DNA of 64,000 bases from Allostella vacuolata. GTDB taxonomy: Bacteria > Pseudomonadota > Alphaproteobacteria > ATCC43930 > Allostellaceae. Below the pieces are notes generated by a model, which did no database searches, had not been told where the DNA came from, and saw only the letters and a list, made by a program, of their open reading frames with translations. This document shows positions 16,343-25,587 of this stretch, piece after piece; within the stretch, counting starts at the first letter, position 1, and the number at the start of each line of letters is the position of its first letter. The DNA lies in the NCBI GenBank assembly GCA_006739055.1, contig AP019702.1, forward strand, positions 186,001 through 250,000, written 5' to 3'. The position numbers were made by a program, and so were the translations under genes.

Positions 16343-17005
16343 ATGACCGAGGATTCGGGGTCGGCGACCTCCGCCATCACGATCAAGAAGTACGCCAACC
16401 GCCGGCTCTACAACACGGCTACATCAAGCTACGTCACCCTCGACCATCTGTGCCAGATGGTGAAGGACGGCCAGGATTTCGTGGTCTACGACGCCAAGTC
16501 CGGGGATGACATCACCCGCACGGTGCTGACCCAGATCATCGTCGAGGAAGAGCAGAAGAGCGGCCACAACCTGTTGCCGATCGGCTTCCTGCGCCAGCTC
16601 ATCGGCTTCTACGGCAACAATCTGCAATGGCTGGTGCCGCGCTACCTCGATGCCAGCATGCAGAGCTTCTCGCGCAACCAGGACCAGTTCCGCGGCTATA
16701 TGCAGGGCACCTTCGGCAACCTCTTCCCGTTCGGCCGGCTGGAGGAGATGGGCAAGCAGAACCTGGCGATGTTCGAGCGGGCGATGCAGATGTGGGGGCC
16801 GTTCACCGGCAGCGCGAGCCGCCCCGGCGAGGAAGAGCGTCCCGCCCCGGCCCCGGCGAGCGGGGACGCGCCCCGCCCGGCGCCGGCCGCCGCGCCGCCC
16901 AACGAGTCGATGCGCGAGCTGGAAGCCCGGCTCGATGCGCTGCAGAAGCAGCTGGAGGCCCTGTCGCGCCGCGACGACGCCAAGGCCGGCGGCAAGGACG
17001 ACTGA
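16343..17005 (+). CDS. phaR: polyhydroxyalkanoate synthesis repressor PhaR
   Basis: 220 aa. The N-terminal PHB/PHA accumulation regulator DNA-binding domain (ITIKKYANRRLYNTATSSYV, residues about 12-31) and the following PHB_acc domain (LTQIIVEEEQKSGHNLLPIGFLRQLI) are intact; the C-terminus is Pro/Ala-rich, then a short coiled coil (MRELEARLDALQKQLEAL). PhaR senses polymer and represses phasin and its own gene. Divergent from the synthase operon. ATG 16343 gives the family start. Confidence 0.95.
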   Translation: MTEDSGSATSAITIKKYANRRLYNTATSSYVTLDHLCQMVKDGQDFVVYDAKSGDDITRTVLTQIIVEEEQKSGHNLLPIGFLRQLIGFYGNNLQWLVPRYLDASMQSFSRNQDQFRGYMQGTFGNLFPFGRLEEMGKQNLAMFERAMQMWGPFTGSASRPGEEERPAPAPASGDAPRPAPAAAPPNESMRELEARLDALQKQLEALSRRDDAKAGGKDD

Positions 17006-17014
17006 CGACGGCGG

Positions 17015-17935
17015 TCAGCTGGCCGGCTTGGCCGGCTGGCTGGCCGCACCGCGTCGACGGGTCTCGCGGTAGGCGATGAACAGGCCGGAGCAGGCGACGA
17101 TCGCCGCCCCGCCGATCAGGGTCAGGGTCGGCACGTCGCCCCAGACCAGGAAGCCCATCAGCACCGCCCAGATCATCGACAGGTAGCTGAAGGGCGCCAG
17201 GATGGCGGCCGGCGTGAAGCGGAACGCCTGGGTCCACCAGAACTGGGCGATGCCGGAACAGACGCCGATGCCGCCGATCATCAGGAAGTCCTGCCAGGTC
17301 GGCGGCACCCAGGTGAAGAAGGGCAGGGTCGCGGTCGCGATGAGGAAGGTGGTGACCGCCTGGTAGAAGACGAGCGTAGCGCTCGCTTCCGTCGCGCTCA
17401 GTCGCCGGATCCCGATCGACAGCAGCGCTCCGAACATGGCGTTGGCGAGCGCGAACATGGCGCCCGAGTTCAGCACGTCGCCCGACGGGCGCACCATGAT
17501 GAGGACGCCCGCGAAGCCGAAGGCGACCGCGCCCCAGCGGTAGATGCCCACCTTCTCGCCCAGGAGCGGCACCGAGAGCGCGGTCAGGAAGATCGGCGCG
17601 GCGAAGCCGATGGCGACCGCGTCGGCCAGCGGCATCAGGCTGAAGGCGATGAAGTTGCAGCTCATCGACACGAACTGCAGCATCGCCCGCGAGACGTGCC
17701 AGCCGAGCCGCCGGGTGCGCAGCACGCGCAGCCCGCCGCTCATCCACACCAGCACGAAGCAGGGGATGAGGGCGAAGAGGCAGCGGATGAAGACGACCTC
17801 GCCCACCGGATACCGGGCGACTTGCCATTTGATTGCCGCGTTCAACACGGAGAAGACGAAGACGGCACCGACCATGTAGACGATGCCGCGCTTGATATCG
17901 CTCCGCGAGGCTGGCGGCAGGGACTTTGCCAGCAT
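17015..17935 (-). CDS. DMT-superfamily (EamA) transporter
   Basis: 306 aa with about ten membrane helices and two EamA repeats (GIVYMVGAVFVFSVLNAAIKW in the first; SYLSMIWAVLMGFLVWGDVP in the second). The C-terminal tail is basic (YRETRRRG). Substrate unknown. The start at ATG 17935 avoids a 26-residue non-conserved extension from 18013. Convergent with phaR, with the stops only 9 bp apart. Confidence 0.8.
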   Translation of the reverse strand: MLAKSLPPASRSDIKRGIVYMVGAVFVFSVLNAAIKWQVARYPVGEVVFIRCLFALIPCFVLVWMSGGLRVLRTRRLGWHVSRAMLQFVSMSCNFIAFSLMPLADAVAIGFAAPIFLTALSVPLLGEKVGIYRWGAVAFGFAGVLIMVRPSGDVLNSGAMFALANAMFGALLSIGIRRLSATEASATLVFYQAVTTFLIATATLPFFTWVPPTWQDFLMIGGIGVCSGIAQFWWTQAFRFTPAAILAPFSYLSMIWAVLMGFLVWGDVPTLTLIGGAAIVACSGLFIAYRETRRRGAASQPAKPAS

Positions 17936-18103
17936 CGAGACCTGAAGGTTGGGCGCGAATCCTGCGCCGGAAATCGCCCGGCCGCCACAGCGATCTGCAC
18001 AAATCTGTCGCACGGCTCGCGCAAGGGTGCTGCCGTCTGGTCCAGCGGGAGGGTGGCTGATAGGCTTTCGGCGGGGAATACGCCAACCAAAGAAGGGACG
18101 CCG

Positions 18104-19630
18104 ATGAGCGCCGCCACCAGCATCGCCGAACTGCTCGCCGCCGGTCGGGACGAAGCGCCGGCCATCGCCGCTCCCGGCCGCATGCCGCTCACCTATGCCG
18201 GGTTGCGCCGCCTCGTGACGGATACGGTGGCGACGCTCAACCGTCTCGGCATCGGCCGCAACGACCCGGTGGCGATCGTCCTGCCGAACGGGCCCGAGAT
18301 GGCGGCCGCCTTCGTCTCAATCGCCTGCGGCGCGACCACCGCGCCCCTCAATCCCGCCTATCGCGCCGACGAGTTCGACTTCTACCTGGGGGATCTCGAC
18401 GCCCGGGCGCTGGTCGTCGAACGCGGCAGCGAATCCGCGGCGATCGCGGTCGCCCGGCAGCGCGGGGTGCCGATCGTCGAGCTGGTGGCCGATCCGGCCG
18501 GACCGGCCGGCGCCTTCGTGCTGGAAGGCACGGCGACCGGGGCGGCCGGGGCGACCGGCCTGGCGGGGGACGACGACGTGGCCCTGGTCCTGCACACCTC
18601 GGGCACGACCTCGCGGCCGAAGATCGTCCCGTTGCGCCATCGCAACGTCGCCGCCTCGGCGCGCAACATCCGGGTGGCGCTGGGCCTGACGCCGGCCGAC
18701 CGCTGTCTCAACATCATGCCGCTGTTCCATATCCACGGACTGATCGCGGCCGTGCTGAGCTCGCTCGGCGCCGGCGGATCGGTCTTCTGCGCGCCCGGCT
18801 TCAATGCCCTGCGCTTCTTCTCGCAACTGGGCGAGGCACGGCCGACCTGGTACACGGCGGTGCCGACCATGCACCAGGCGATCCTCGCCCGGGCCGAGCG
18901 GAACCGGGAGGCGATCGCCGCCAGCCCGCTCCGCCTCATCCGCTCGTCGTCGGCCTCGCTGCCGCCGCAGGTGATGCGGGCCCTGGAGGAGACCTTCTCG
19001 GTGCCGGTGATCGAGAGCTACGGCATGACCGAGGCCGCCCACCAGATGGCCTCCAACCCGTTGCCGCCGCGTCCGCGCAAGCCCGGCACCGTCGGTGTCG
19101 CGGCGGGCCCGGAGGTGGCGATCATGGACGAGCTGGGTCCGGACCTGCTGCCGCAGGGCGAGGTGGGCGAGGTGGTGATCCGCGGCGACAATGTCACCGC
19201 CGGCTATGCCGCCAACCCGGAAGCGAACGCCAAGGCCTTCACCGACGGCTGGTTCCGTACCGGCGACCAGGGGATGCTCGATGCCGAGGGCTACCTGACG
19301 ATCACCGGCCGCCTCAAGGAGCTGATCAACCGCGGCGGCGAGAAGATCAGCCCGAGAGAGGTCGACGAGGTGCTGATGGACCACCCGGCGGTCGACCAGG
19401 CGCTCACCTTCTCGATGCCGCACGACAAGCTGGGCGAGGAGGTGGCGGCGGTCGTCGTGCTGGTCGAGGGGTCGTCGGCGGTCGAGCAGGAGCTGCGCGA
19501 GTTCGTCGCCCGCCGTCTCGCCGACTTCAAGGTGCCGCGGCGCATCGTCTTCCTGGCGGAGATCCCCAAGGGGGCGACCGGCAAGCTGCAGCGCATCGGC
19601 CTGGCGCAGCGCCTGGGGATCTCGGCATGA
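18104..19630 (+). CDS. acyl-CoA ligase, oxalate-CoA ligase (AAE3) type
   Basis: 508 aa ANL-superfamily adenylating enzyme. Motifs in order: the P-loop LHTSGTTSRPKIVPL, MPLFHIHGLIAA, the A5 motif ESYGMTEAAHQM, GWFRTGDQG, the hinge GRLKELINRGGEKISP and the catalytic Lys in PKGATGKLQRI. The combination of PTWYTAVPTMHQAIL and the HIHGL stretch is close to plant and fungal AAE3/PCS60 oxalyl-CoA synthetases. AGAAGGG lies 7 bp upstream of the ATG. The panE-like gene overlaps its stop by 4 bp (ATGA), implying translational coupling. Confidence 0.8.
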   Translation: MSAATSIAELLAAGRDEAPAIAAPGRMPLTYAGLRRLVTDTVATLNRLGIGRNDPVAIVLPNGPEMAAAFVSIACGATTAPLNPAYRADEFDFYLGDLDARALVVERGSESAAIAVARQRGVPIVELVADPAGPAGAFVLEGTATGAAGATGLAGDDDVALVLHTSGTTSRPKIVPLRHRNVAASARNIRVALGLTPADRCLNIMPLFHIHGLIAAVLSSLGAGGSVFCAPGFNALRFFSQLGEARPTWYTAVPTMHQAILARAERNREAIAASPLRLIRSSSASLPPQVMRALEETFSVPVIESYGMTEAAHQMASNPLPPRPRKPGTVGVAAGPEVAIMDELGPDLLPQGEVGEVVIRGDNVTAGYAANPEANAKAFTDGWFRTGDQGMLDAEGYLTITGRLKELINRGGEKISPREVDEVLMDHPAVDQALTFSMPHDKLGEEVAAVVVLVEGSSAVEQELREFVARRLADFKVPRRIVFLAEIPKGATGKLQRIGLAQRLGISA

Positions 19631-20598
19631 GGATATGCATCTTCGGGGCGGGGGCGATCGGCGGCTACCTGGCGGCCGAGCTGGCACTGGCGGGCCAGGA
19701 GGTGACGGTGATCGCCCGCGGCCCCCATCTGGCGGCGATCCGCGCGCAGGGGCTGACGCTGCTGATCGGGGGCGAGCGCAAGCTGGCCCGGGTGACGGCG
19801 ACCGACGACCCGGCGGAGGCCGGCCCCCAGGACAGCGTCATCATCACCCTGAAGGCGCATTCGCTGCCGCCGGTCGCCCACCAGCTGGCCCCGCTGTTCG
19901 GACCGGAGACATCGGTGGTGACGGCGATGAACGGCGTGCCCTGGTGGTATTTCGAGCGGTTGCCGGGCCCCTGGGAGGGCCATCGCATCCGCAGCGTCGA
20001 CCCCGAGGGCCGGATCGCCGCCGCCATCGCGCCGGAGCGCGTCATCGGCTGCGTCGTCTATCCCGCCTGCGAGGTGGTCGAGCCGGGGGTCGTCCGCCAT
20101 GTCGAGGGCAACCGCTTCCAGCTGGGCGAGATCGACGGCAGCCGCACGCCGCGCATCCAGGCACTGGGCGAGGCGATGACCGCCGCCGGGCTGAAGGCGC
20201 CGGTGCGGCCGCGCATCCGCGACGATATCTGGCTCAAGCTCTGGGGCAATGCCGGGTTCAACCCGATCAGCGCGCTGACGCACGGCACGCTCGAACAGAT
20301 CGCCGGCGATCCGGCCACGCGGCCGATCGTCCGCACCCTGATGGTCGAGGTCGAGGCGGTCGCCCGCGCGCTCGGCGCCAAGCTGGCGGTCGATGTCGAC
20401 ACCCGCATCCAATGGGCGAAGGATGTCGGCGCCCACAAGACGAGCATGTTGCAGGATCTGGAGCGCGGCCGCCCGATGGAGATCGACGCGCTGGTGACCG
20501 CGGTGCAGGAGATGGCTCGACTCGTCGGCATCCCCACGCCGACCCTGGACGTGGTGCTGGGCCTGGTGCAGCAGCGGGCGACGACGGCCGGCTGCTGA
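19627..20598 (+). CDS. panE: 2-dehydropantoate 2-reductase family protein
   Basis: 323 aa ketopantoate reductase-family enzyme (NADPH-dependent reduction of 2-dehydropantoate, or a related 2-oxo acid). The Rossmann motif GAGAIGGYLAA is at the N-terminus, the catalytic Lys lies in DDIWLKLWGNAGFNPISAL, and HKTSMLQDLERGRPMEID is the substrate-binding helix. Overlap with the acyl-CoA ligase gene suggests a shared pathway, so a pantothenate role is not certain. A weak hairpin (GCCGG...CCGGC) follows the stop. Confidence 0.82.
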   Translation: MRICIFGAGAIGGYLAAELALAGQEVTVIARGPHLAAIRAQGLTLLIGGERKLARVTATDDPAEAGPQDSVIITLKAHSLPPVAHQLAPLFGPETSVVTAMNGVPWWYFERLPGPWEGHRIRSVDPEGRIAAAIAPERVIGCVVYPACEVVEPGVVRHVEGNRFQLGEIDGSRTPRIQALGEAMTAAGLKAPVRPRIRDDIWLKLWGNAGFNPISALTHGTLEQIAGDPATRPIVRTLMVEVEAVARALGAKLAVDVDTRIQWAKDVGAHKTSMLQDLERGRPMEIDALVTAVQEMARLVGIPTPTLDVVLGLVQQRATTAGC

Positions 20599-20902
20599 GC
20601 CGGTTCATCCCCGGCCGGTTGCAATTCGGAGCAATCCTGCAAGGCCGCGCATGTGGCGGAACCGATCGCGTTGCGCCGCGTTCAATCCAATATGGTGGCA
20701 ATCATAATCCAATCTGCAGGGGAACCGAGCCGTATCTGTGCGTCTTCCGGTTGACCGCCGGTCGGCCGCCCCCAGATCATCTTTCCGTAAACCTGGGATG
20801 AGGCCCGGGGGATGAACGCGCGGCGTTCATCGCGAATGGTCGCGGACGGGAAGGCCTGCACAGCATGGGGCCATGCCCGTCCCAGCAACAAGGAGCGCCA
20901 GC
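20599..20902. other. 304-bp intergenic leader before the XRE gene
   Basis: No gene seen. It holds the panE 3' hairpin, a GC-stem CCTGGG...CCCGGG near 20793, and the palindrome at 20811-20831. A moderately AT-richer stretch around 20685-20720 may contain the XRE promoter, but no convincing -35/-10 pair could be assigned. Confidence 0.5.
20811..20831. promoter_or_regulatory. perfect palindrome upstream of the XRE regulator
   Basis: GATGAACGC-GCG-GCGTTCATC: 9-bp arms and a 3-bp centre, 72 bp before the regulator's start codon. It could be an autoregulatory operator or an RNA hairpin in its leader. Confidence 0.35.
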
Positions 20903-21331
20903 ATGGATGATGGAAGCCCCAGGACGCCCGCAGCCGAGGTCGGCACCAAGCGATCCAGCAATCGTGCGCGCATCGTCGATCGCCATGTCGGCGCGATGAT
21001 CCGCGAGCGCCGGATCGTCCTCGGGCTGACCCAGCAGCAGCTCGCCGACATGATCGGCGTGACCTACCAGCAGGCCCACAAGTATGAGCGCGGCATCAAC
21101 CGCGTCTCGGCCGGCCGTCTCTTCGAGATTTCCCAGGTGCTGGGGGTGCCGGTCAGCTACTTCTTCGACGGCATCGAAGAGGATGGCGGCCGCAGTGCGG
21201 GCGGGCGCGATCGCATGAGCCTCGAACTGGCCCGGAACTTCGCCCAGATCGAGGACCAGAAGCAGAAGGAAGCGTTGAGCCATCTGGCCCGTGTCCTCGC
21301 CAATGGTCACGCGGTGGCGGTCGCCGCCTGA
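20903..21331 (+). CDS. XRE-family helix-turn-helix transcriptional regulator
   Basis: 142 aa. An HTH_3 domain spans about residues 28-84: IVDRHVGAMIRERRIVLGLTQQQLADMIGV and TYQQAHKYERGINRVSAGRL are the two recognition helices. This is the type common in Rhizobiales and Rhodospirillales that often carries a C-terminal region like LSHLARVLA. ATG 20903 follows AAGGAG at good spacing. Stand-alone, convergent with the MFS gene; target genes unknown. Confidence 0.87.
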   Translation: MDDGSPRTPAAEVGTKRSSNRARIVDRHVGAMIRERRIVLGLTQQQLADMIGVTYQQAHKYERGINRVSAGRLFEISQVLGVPVSYFFDGIEEDGGRSAGGRDRMSLELARNFAQIEDQKQKEALSHLARVLANGHAVAVAA

Positions 21332-21348
21332 TCGGCGGCGCCTGGCGG

Positions 21349-22632
21349 CTACTTCTGCTCCGGCGACCCGCGGGCGGTTTCGACCGCCACGGCAGCGCCT
21401 TGAACGTCAGCGGCGTCACGACCGGGTCCGGGTCGTGGCGCCGCCGTCGTTTCGGCCACCGGCACGAAGGCGTCGCGGCTGTCGACCGGTACCGGCGCCC
21501 GCCGCCTGATGCGATAGAGGGTGAAGAGGGCAAGCCCGGCGGCGATGGTGGCGACGTAGCCGAAGAGCGCCTGGGGACCCAGCCACCCCATCAGGTTGGC
21601 GGCCAGGATCGGGCCGATCACGGCACCGATGCCGTAGGCGAGCAGGAGCCCGGCGCTGGCCGCGACCCGCTGCCCGGGGCCGGTGAAGTCGTTGGCGTGC
21701 GCGACCATGAGCGGATAGATGGTGAGCGACAGCCCGCCATAGATCGCCACCAGCACCAGCAGCACCGGCAGCGATCCGCCGCCGACGATGGCGATGGCCG
21801 CCCCCGCGCAGACCACGCCCGTGGTCACCCCGACGATGACGTGCCGCCGGTCGCGCCGGTCGGAGAGGCGACCGACCGGCCATTGCATGACCATGCCGGC
21901 GAAGATGGTCAGGGTCATGAACTGGGCGATGGCTGCGACCGACAGGCCGAGCGACTGGCCGAACAGCGGCGCCAGGCTGTAGAAGGCGGCATTGGACAGG
22001 CCCACGGCGAAGCAGCCGATGACGCCCAGCGGCGAGATCCGGTAGAGCGCCAGCAGGTTGAGCGCATTGCGCGAGGGCGGCGGCGGCCCGGCGGACGGCG
22101 ACAGCGCGACCGGCACCAGCGCCACGGACAACAGTGCGCCCGCGATCAGGAACAGGTCGGCCCCGGCCGGGTCGCCCGCCTGGAGCAGCTGCTGGCCGAG
22201 GCCGGACGCCATCTGGTTGACGATCATGTAGAACGACAGGATGCGGCCGCGATTGCCGCTGTCGGCACGGTCGTTGAGCCAGCTTTCGGTGACCACGAAG
22301 ATGCCGGCGATGGCGAAGCCGGAGAGCACCCGGATCGCCATCCACGCCCAGGGGCTGACGAACAGCGCCAGGAACAGGAACGAGCCGGTCAGGATCGCGG
22401 CGAAGGCCGCGAAGGCGCGGATATGGCCGACCTGCCCGACGATGGCGCTGGCCCACAGGGAGCCGAAGAGGAAACCGGCGAAATAGGAGGAGACGACGAA
22501 GCCGATCAGCTGCGGCGGAAACCCCTCCAGCCCCATGCGCAGCGACAGGAACGAGTTGAACAGGCCCGATGCCAGCAGCACCATGCCGATGCCGAGCAGC
22601 AACGGCCCGACGGAACGCAACAACCCCCTCAT
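21349..22632 (-). CDS. MFS transporter (YcaD-like)
   Basis: 427 aa with twelve predicted membrane helices. The MFS loop 2-3 motif is degenerate; the loop 8-9 segment GRLSDRRDRRHVIVG is well preserved. The pattern resembles YcaD-type transporters of unknown substrate. The C-terminal 45 residues are hydrophilic, with many Pro/Ala. Single gene, bounded upstream by the palindromic element at 22744-22843. Confidence 0.8.
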   Translation of the reverse strand: MRGLLRSVGPLLLGIGMVLLASGLFNSFLSLRMGLEGFPPQLIGFVVSSYFAGFLFGSLWASAIVGQVGHIRAFAAFAAILTGSFLFLALFVSPWAWMAIRVLSGFAIAGIFVVTESWLNDRADSGNRGRILSFYMIVNQMASGLGQQLLQAGDPAGADLFLIAGALLSVALVPVALSPSAGPPPPSRNALNLLALYRISPLGVIGCFAVGLSNAAFYSLAPLFGQSLGLSVAAIAQFMTLTIFAGMVMQWPVGRLSDRRDRRHVIVGVTTGVVCAGAAIAIVGGGSLPVLLVLVAIYGGLSLTIYPLMVAHANDFTGPGQRVAASAGLLLAYGIGAVIGPILAANLMGWLGPQALFGYVATIAAGLALFTLYRIRRRAPVPVDSRDAFVPVAETTAAPRPGPGRDAADVQGAAVAVETARGSPEQK

Positions 22633-22743
22633 CCCGCCGTCCCCGACTGTCCGACCGCCTCGCTCCTACATAGCACGCATCGGCCGGGCCGCCTCAGGTC
22701 CGGATCGGCCCGAATAGAGAAAAGGCGCTGCCCGGCGGTCATG

Positions 22744-22843
22744 GCGTCCCTCGACCAGGCCCGGGATGAGGGGGAATCTCGTTCTGCACAAACGCTCGTG
22801 GAGAACGGCAGAAATCCTCATCCCGAGCCTGGTCGAGGGACGC
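22744..22843. repeat. intergenic palindromic element, copy A
   Basis: Two 28-bp arms (22744-22771 and 22816-22843) are inverted complements with one mismatch, around a 44-bp centre. The arms begin GCGTCCCTCGACC and the inner end reads GGGATGAGG. The second arm runs into CTTTTG, so the folded RNA could act as a terminator downstream of nrdJ. A related copy lies at 52792-52890 with similar arms and centre length. The rest of 22633-22937 shows no gene. Confidence 0.85.
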
Positions 22844-22937
22844 TTTTGCCGATGTCCAGCGCGCCGTTCGCGTCAGCCTCCGCCGGTTTCATCCTCGGCG
22901 GGGGGCAACCGGTCGCAACTCATGCCGACTGCCGGCG

Positions 22938-25271
22938 TCACCCGCATTTCGAGTAGCCGCAATTGACGCAGCTGTCGCAGCCTTCCTGGCGGATGAGGCC
23001 GGCCGAGCCGCATTTCGGGCATTGCCGCAGTGCGGCCCCGGTCGGCCGCTCCGCCGGCAGGCCGACCACCCGCCGCGCCGCGCCGCTCCCCGCCCGGTCC
23101 GCTTCCGGTCCGGCGATGAAGCCGATATCGATCATGTGGCGCTCGATCACCTCGCCGATCGCCGCCAGCAGGGAGGGGACGTAGCGCCCGTCCATCCAGG
23201 TGCCGCCGCGCGGGTCGAAGACGGCCTTCAGCTCCTCGACGACGAACGAGACGTCGCCGCCGCGGCGGAACACGGCGCTGATCATCCGGGTCAGCGCCAC
23301 CGTCCAGGCATAATGCTCGGTGCTCTTGGAATTGATGAACACCTCGAAGGGGCGGCGGCGCCCGTCCTGCACGATGTCGTTGAGGGTGATGTAGATGGCG
23401 TGGTCCGTCTCCGGCCAGCGGATCTTGTAGGTCTTGCCCGGCAGCGCCTCCGGCCGGTCGAGCGGGCGGGTCATGTAGACGACCCCGCCCGCCTCGTAGA
23501 GGTCGGCCGGGCGCGCCGGCGGGGGGGCCAGCGGCAGCTCCGGCTGCCGGTTCTCGGCCGCGGCCTTCTCCTTGGGGGCGGACACGCTCAGCACCGATCC
23601 CGTGACCTCGTTCGGGCGATAGGTCGTGCAGCCCTTGCAGCCCAGCTCGTACGCCTGCAGGTAGACGTCCTTGAAGCTGTCGAAGGCGATGTCGACCGGC
23701 ACGTTGATGGTCTTGGAGATCGAGCTGTCGACGAAGCGCTGGACGGCCGCCTGCATGACCACATGGTCGGCCGGGGTCAGGGTCTGGGCGTCGACGAAGT
23801 AGTCGGGCAGCGGCTTGTTCTCGCCCTCCAGCCGGCGGAACAGGCGATAGGCGTGGTCGGTCACCTCCTCCTCGCGGCGGCTGCCGTCCGGCATCAGCAC
23901 CTGGCGGGCATACTTGAAGCTGAAGACCGGCTCCAGCCCGGAGGAGACGTTGTCGGCGAAGATCGAGATGGTCCCGGTCGGCGCGACCGAGGTCAGCAGG
24001 GCGTTGCGGATGCCGTCGCGGGCGATCGCCGCGCGCACGTCGGGATCGAGTTCGGCCACCGTCTCGCCCGCCAGGTAGGCATCGCGGTCGAACAGCGGGA
24101 AGGCACCCTTCTCGCGGGCAAGCTCGGTCGAGGCGAGGTAGGCGTGGCGCTGGATCGCCCGCATCCAGCGCTCGGTCAGGGCCACCGCCTCCTGGCTGCC
24201 ATAGCGCACCCGGCACAGGATGAGCGCGTCCGCCAGGCCGGTGATGCCGAGGCCGATCCGCCGTTTGGCGCGCGCCTCGGCCTCCTGCTCGGGCAGCGGG
24301 AAGCGGGACACGTCGATGACGCCGTCCATCATCCGCACCGCCGTCGGCACCAGCGTCGCCAGCCGGTCGAGGTCGAGCCGGGCCGTCTCGGTGAACGGCT
24401 CGAGCACCAGGGCGGCCAGGTTGATCGACCCCAGCAGGCAGGCGCCGTAGGGCGGCAGGGGCTGCTCGCCGCAGGGATTGGTCGCCCGGATCTCCTCGCA
24501 ATAATGCAGGTTGTTGCGCCGGTTGATACGGTCGATGAAGATCACCCCCGGCTCGGCATAGGCATAGGTCGCGCGCATGATCGCGTCCCACAGGTCGCGC
24601 GCCGGCAGCACCTTCCAGGTCGCGCCCTCGAAGCGCAGTTCCCAGGGCTGGTCCTCGCGCACCGCCGTCATGAAGGCGTCGCTGACCAGCACCGACAGGT
24701 TGAACATGCGCAGCCGCCCCGGCTCCCGCTTGGCGGCGATGAAGGCCTCGATGTCGGGATGGTCGCAGGCCAGCGTCGCCATCATCGCGCCGCGGCGATG
24801 GCCGGCGCTCATGATCGTGCGGCACATCGCGTCCCACACGTCCATGAAGGACAGCGGGCCGGAGGCGTCGGCGCCCACGCCCTTCACCGGCGCGCCGCGC
24901 GGCCGGAGGGTGGAGAAGTCGTAGCCGATGCCGCCGCCCTGCTGCATGGTCAGGGCGGCCTCGCGCAGGTGCTGGAAGATGCCGCCCATGTCGTCCGGGA
25001 TCGTGCCCATGACGAAGCAATTGAACAGGGTCACCGTGCGCCCCGTCCCGGCACCGGCGACGATCCGCCCGGCCGGAAGGAAACGGAACCCCTCCAGCGC
25101 CTCGTAGAAGCGCGCCGTCCAGGCGGCCGGATCGGCCTCGCCGGCGGCCACCGCCTCGGCGACGCGCCGCCAGGTATCCTCGATGGTGCGGTCGACCGGG
25201 GCGCCATCCGGCCCCTTGAGCCGGTACTTCATGTCCCAGATCTGCTGGGAAATCGCCGCCACGCTGGCCAT
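22938..25271 (-). CDS. nrdJ: adenosylcobalamin-dependent ribonucleotide reductase (class II)
   Basis: 777 aa; reduces ribonucleotides to deoxyribonucleotides using an AdoCbl-generated thiyl radical, independent of oxygen. Seen: the redox FNCFVMG near residue 84, the catalytic NPCGE with the radical-site Cys, GACLLGSINLAALV, and the C-terminal zinc/thiol domain CPKC...CDSCVNCGYSKCG characteristic of the B12-dependent family. The PduO adenosyltransferase at 40714-41280 could supply its cofactor. No cobalamin riboswitch was recognised upstream. Confidence 0.95.
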   Translation of the reverse strand: MASVAAISQQIWDMKYRLKGPDGAPVDRTIEDTWRRVAEAVAAGEADPAAWTARFYEALEGFRFLPAGRIVAGAGTGRTVTLFNCFVMGTIPDDMGGIFQHLREAALTMQQGGGIGYDFSTLRPRGAPVKGVGADASGPLSFMDVWDAMCRTIMSAGHRRGAMMATLACDHPDIEAFIAAKREPGRLRMFNLSVLVSDAFMTAVREDQPWELRFEGATWKVLPARDLWDAIMRATYAYAEPGVIFIDRINRRNNLHYCEEIRATNPCGEQPLPPYGACLLGSINLAALVLEPFTETARLDLDRLATLVPTAVRMMDGVIDVSRFPLPEQEAEARAKRRIGLGITGLADALILCRVRYGSQEAVALTERWMRAIQRHAYLASTELAREKGAFPLFDRDAYLAGETVAELDPDVRAAIARDGIRNALLTSVAPTGTISIFADNVSSGLEPVFSFKYARQVLMPDGSRREEEVTDHAYRLFRRLEGENKPLPDYFVDAQTLTPADHVVMQAAVQRFVDSSISKTINVPVDIAFDSFKDVYLQAYELGCKGCTTYRPNEVTGSVLSVSAPKEKAAAENRQPELPLAPPPARPADLYEAGGVVYMTRPLDRPEALPGKTYKIRWPETDHAIYITLNDIVQDGRRRPFEVFINSKSTEHYAWTVALTRMISAVFRRGGDVSFVVEELKAVFDPRGGTWMDGRYVPSLLAAIGEVIERHMIDIGFIAGPEADRAGSGAARRVVGLPAERPTGAALRQCPKCGSAGLIRQEGCDSCVNCGYSKCG

Positions 25272-25587
25272 GGACGCGCCTCCTGCCTGCCGGTCGACCG
25301 GAATGCCGGCCGGCCCCGCGCCCTCAAAACCTAAGGGCAGCGACAGGTCCGGTCAAGGTTTTGTTCACGTTCTGTTTCCAATATGGCGGCATGGGCCAAG
25401 GGCTTGAGCAGGCGATACTTTTCCGACCTGTCCCCGCTATCCTCGGGATTGTTTCACGATGTTGTCCCCAGCCTTCGCCACGAGGCCGCCGATTCCCCGC
25501 CTCAGCGTCATCGTCGCCCCTCTGGCACGGTGATCGACGATGCCATCGGCCAGCGCCGGCCGGTCGCGCGCTGCGGCGCCAGGCGCG
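25272..25587. other. 316-bp intergenic region upstream of nrdJ
   Basis: No gene. It should contain the nrdJ promoter and the 3' end of the acyltransferase transcript. A SOS-box-like sequence lies at 25363-25377. No conserved cobalamin-riboswitch box and no NrdR-type palindrome were seen. Confidence 0.5.
25363..25377. promoter_or_regulatory. LexA-box-like site upstream of nrdJ
   Basis: GTTC-ACGTTCT-GTTT matches the alphaproteobacterial LexA consensus GTTC-N7-GTTC with one mismatch in the second half. It lies about 90 bp before the nrdJ start. DNA-damage control of a ribonucleotide reductase is biologically sensible, but one mismatch in a short motif is weak evidence. Confidence 0.25.

Noticed and set aside
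25272-25400. Cobalamin riboswitch upstream of nrdJ
   Set aside because: No B12-box or the expected long conserved leader could be recognised on the minus strand.
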